Positions 16,088 to 17,207 of a stretch of 17,207 nt of DNA are shown piece by piece. Position 1 is the first letter of the stretch. Every line of letters starts with the position of its first letter. The position numbers were made by a program, and so were the translations under genes. The notes beneath the pieces are model-generated. The model saw only the letters and a program-made list of their open reading frames with translations, searched no databases and was not told the origin of the DNA. Origin of the DNA: JANOQP01 sp044227705 (GTDB taxonomy: Bacteria; Bacteroidota; Bacteroidia; Chitinophagales; Saprospiraceae). The stretch is taken from positions 1 to 17,207 of the forward strand of contig JBGAWE010000088.1 of the NCBI GenBank assembly GCA_044227705.1, read 5' to 3'.

Positions 16088-16738
16088 TCAGCCCTCCTTT
16101 CCCTTTTTATAAACGAGATAGGAATAGACCACCGACGCGAGCGAGGCCCCGACAGCAAGCCCGACAACCAGCGGAATCCGCCAAACCTCCGGCAGCAAGA
16201 GCGCCCCGAGGAGCCCCAGAACCCCCGCTCCGAACAGCAGCCGTCCGCCCAACTGGTGCGTCTTGCGCCAGACCTCCGCGCTTTCGAGCGTCCACGGAGT
16301 GCGGATGCCGACGAAATAGTTGGGGCGGACGGTCGTGAGGTAGTTGCCCAGCCCCATCAACAGGATGGAGACCGCCACCGCGACCATGCCGCCCGGTCGG
16401 AAACCGGGGTGCGCGGCCGAGTGGACAATTATGCAGCCGATGCCCGCCATCGCCAGCCCAATGACCAGCCGCAGCCGTTGGAAGTTCTCGGGGAAGGTCT
16501 CGAAGTTGCGCTTCGGGTCGATTTTCGGCAGGAACTTGAGCGCGGCCCACGGCAGCAGCGTGACGAGAAGCAGGAAGAGCGGGAGGCTCGAGCGACTGCT
16601 CCAGCCGTTGGGGTTGCCCGCCGCGTCGAAGTGGGTCGGGACGGTCTCGGGCAGGCTGGGCCACAGGAAAGCGAGATAGGCGAACGGCAGGGCACAGGCG
16701 GCTAGGACGAGGACCTCGGATAGTCTTGTCGATTTCAT
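16088..16738 (-). CDS. sdpI: SdpI-family integral membrane (immunity-type) protein
   Basis: A 216-residue membrane protein with about six hydrophobic segments. Residues 15-60 form a DUF1648 module (LPETVPTHFDAAGNPNGW, the typical P-x-H-x(4,5)-G-P-x-G pattern). Residues 90-210 form the SdpI module with its signature GNYLTTVRPNYFVGIRTPWT at 131-150 and EVWRKTH at 155-161. In Bacillus subtilis SdpI confers immunity to the SdpC toxin and, when toxin is bound, sequesters the SdpR repressor at the membrane. Many bacteria carry sdpI-like genes without sdpC, where the role is unproven. The start lies 6 bp after the stop of sdpR, so the two are one operon. Immunity function here is family inference. 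Confidence 0.88.
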   Translation of the reverse strand: MKSTRLSEVLVLAACALPFAYLAFLWPSLPETVPTHFDAAGNPNGWSSRSSLPLFLLLVTLLPWAALKFLPKIDPKRNFETFPENFQRLRLVIGLAMAGIGCIIVHSAAHPGFRPGGMVAVAVSILLMGLGNYLTTVRPNYFVGIRTPWTLESAEVWRKTHQLGGRLLFGAGVLGLLGALLLPEVWRIPLVVGLAVGASLASVVYSYLVYKKGKEG

Positions 16739-16744
16739 GATTCG

Positions 16745-16999
16745 TTATTGTTTGAAGGTGAGAAACCAGGCGGCCATCTCGTCGAGCACCGTCATGTTGA
16801 GCGAGTAGTAGACGAACTGCCCGCGCTTGACGCTTTCGACCAGCCCGGCCTGCCGCAACAGGTCGAGGTGGTGCGAGATGGTGGGCTTTGTCATGTCGAA
16901 CTTGTCGGCAATCTCGCCGGCCGTCAGGTCGCCGCTGCGCAGCATTTCAAGGATTTTGCGGCGCGAGGGGTCGTTGAGGGCCTTGAACAGGAGGTTCAT
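16745..16999 (-). CDS. sdpR: SdpR-like ArsR-family autorepressor
   Basis: An 84-residue winged-helix regulator. It has the ArsR-type layout: ALNDPSRRKILEMLRSGDLT at 7-26, recognition helix TKPTISHHLDLLRQAGLV at 37-54, wing VKRGQFVYYSLN at 57-68. The metal-binding ELCVC motif of arsenic or cadmium sensors is absent, so it is not a metal sensor of that kind. It matches SdpR, the autorepressor of the sdpRI operon, and is directly followed by sdpI. A palindrome 10 bp upstream of its start is the expected operator. The expected behaviour is repression of its own operon until relieved through SdpI. Confidence 0.88.
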   Translation of the reverse strand: MNLLFKALNDPSRRKILEMLRSGDLTAGEIADKFDMTKPTISHHLDLLRQAGLVESVKRGQFVYYSLNMTVLDEMAAWFLTFKQ

Positions 17000-17008
17000 G
17001 TCGAGTGG

Positions 17009-17032
17009 TTAGATATTTCGACAAATGTCTAA
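17009..17032 (-). promoter_or_regulatory. Probable SdpR operator palindrome
   Basis: The 24-bp element has half-sites TTAGATATTTCG and TTAGACATTTGT that agree at 9 of 12 positions. It is AT-rich against a GC-rich background and ends 10 bp upstream of the sdpR start. Size and symmetry fit an ArsR-family dimer site, implying autorepression. Confidence 0.6.
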
Positions 17033-17109
17033 ATGTTTTTCCTGTCGGGAAAATTTCTCTACGAAAGCCCTTCCAAAACCCGAGGGGAGAGCGGCGAGGC
17101 GGCGACAAA

Positions 17110-17147
17110 AGACAACGCCCAGTCGTGGGCACGGCCGGGCGTTGTCT
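17110..17147 (-). terminator. Terminator of the gene at the right edge
   Basis: The 11-bp arms AGACAACGCCC (17110-17120) and its complement (17137-17147) enclose a 16-base loop. Read on the minus strand the stem is followed by TTTTGTC. It lies 28 bp beyond the stop of the edge gene and upstream of sdpR, so it should separate the two transcripts. Confidence 0.7.
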
Positions 17148-17175
17148 GGCAAGTTCTCGTTCGGACGCTGGCGGG

Positions 17176-17207
17176 CTATTTCACCACGAGCTTTTCCACA
17201 AAAAACC
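17176..17207 (-). CDS. C-terminal end of a protein, probably a T9SS cargo (5' partial)
   Basis: Only the last nine complete codons and the stop are present, reading FFVEKLVVK then TAG at 17178-17176. This is the typical final strand of T9SS type A sorting domains, which often end in VEKLVVK or a close variant. A terminator follows downstream on the same strand, which supports a real gene end here. Nothing can be said about the rest of the protein. Confidence 0.5.
   Translation of the reverse strand, partial: FFVEKLVVK

Overview
The window reads as high-GC Bacteroidota chromosome. Four coding regions end, or begin to end, in type IX secretion system (T9SS) type A C-terminal sorting domains, with motifs such as FPNP and LPxGVY near the C terminus. 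Starts are preceded by A-rich rather than strong Shine-Dalgarno leaders, and several start-proximal boxes resemble the Bacteroidota -7 element TAnnTTTG. The mix of a DUF6922/AbiEii pair, a TPR-type secreted family and propeller proteins with T9SS tails would suit a Saprospiria-like lineage, but that is inference.

Layout. Positions 1-2739 (minus) hold a secreted GH13 alpha-amylase-family enzyme whose T9SS tail runs off the left edge. It is divergent from a CtlX-like citrulline/arginine-family hydrolase (2967-3893, plus). The 227-bp space between them holds a composite repeat: a 37-bp inverted repeat enclosing two head-to-tail copies of a 37-bp unit. Next come a secreted barrel-like protein of unknown function (3957-4742, plus), then, on the minus strand, an alpha/beta-hydrolase pseudogene lacking its nucleophile elbow (4751-5393) and a DUF6922 + AbiEii-like pair (5416-6035) whose nucleotidyltransferase has lost its catalytic core.

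The centre (6239-10039, plus) is a tandem pair of DUF4331 proteins, very likely one transcript. Only the second copy has a T9SS sorting domain, and the unit closes with a textbook terminator. It is followed by a broken TPR-type secreted protein (10137-12418, one frameshift and one stop) and a large beta-propeller/DUF11-like/T9SS protein (12490-16023). The latter is interrupted by two single-base shifts of opposite sign, the first in a run of eight G.

The right end (minus) is an sdpR-sdpI operon: an ArsR-type autorepressor and an SdpI-type membrane immunity protein, with a palindromic operator just upstream and no sdpABC toxin genes in view. At the right edge are the last residues of another T9SS cargo protein, followed by its terminator.

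No RNA genes, insertion sequences or CRISPR arrays were found. No gene-free stretch exceeds about 230 bp; 6036-6238 shows no convincing element. The main themes are cell-surface/secreted proteins and an unusual density of broken genes (four of about twelve). Those breaks could be real decay, phase variation or assembly error.
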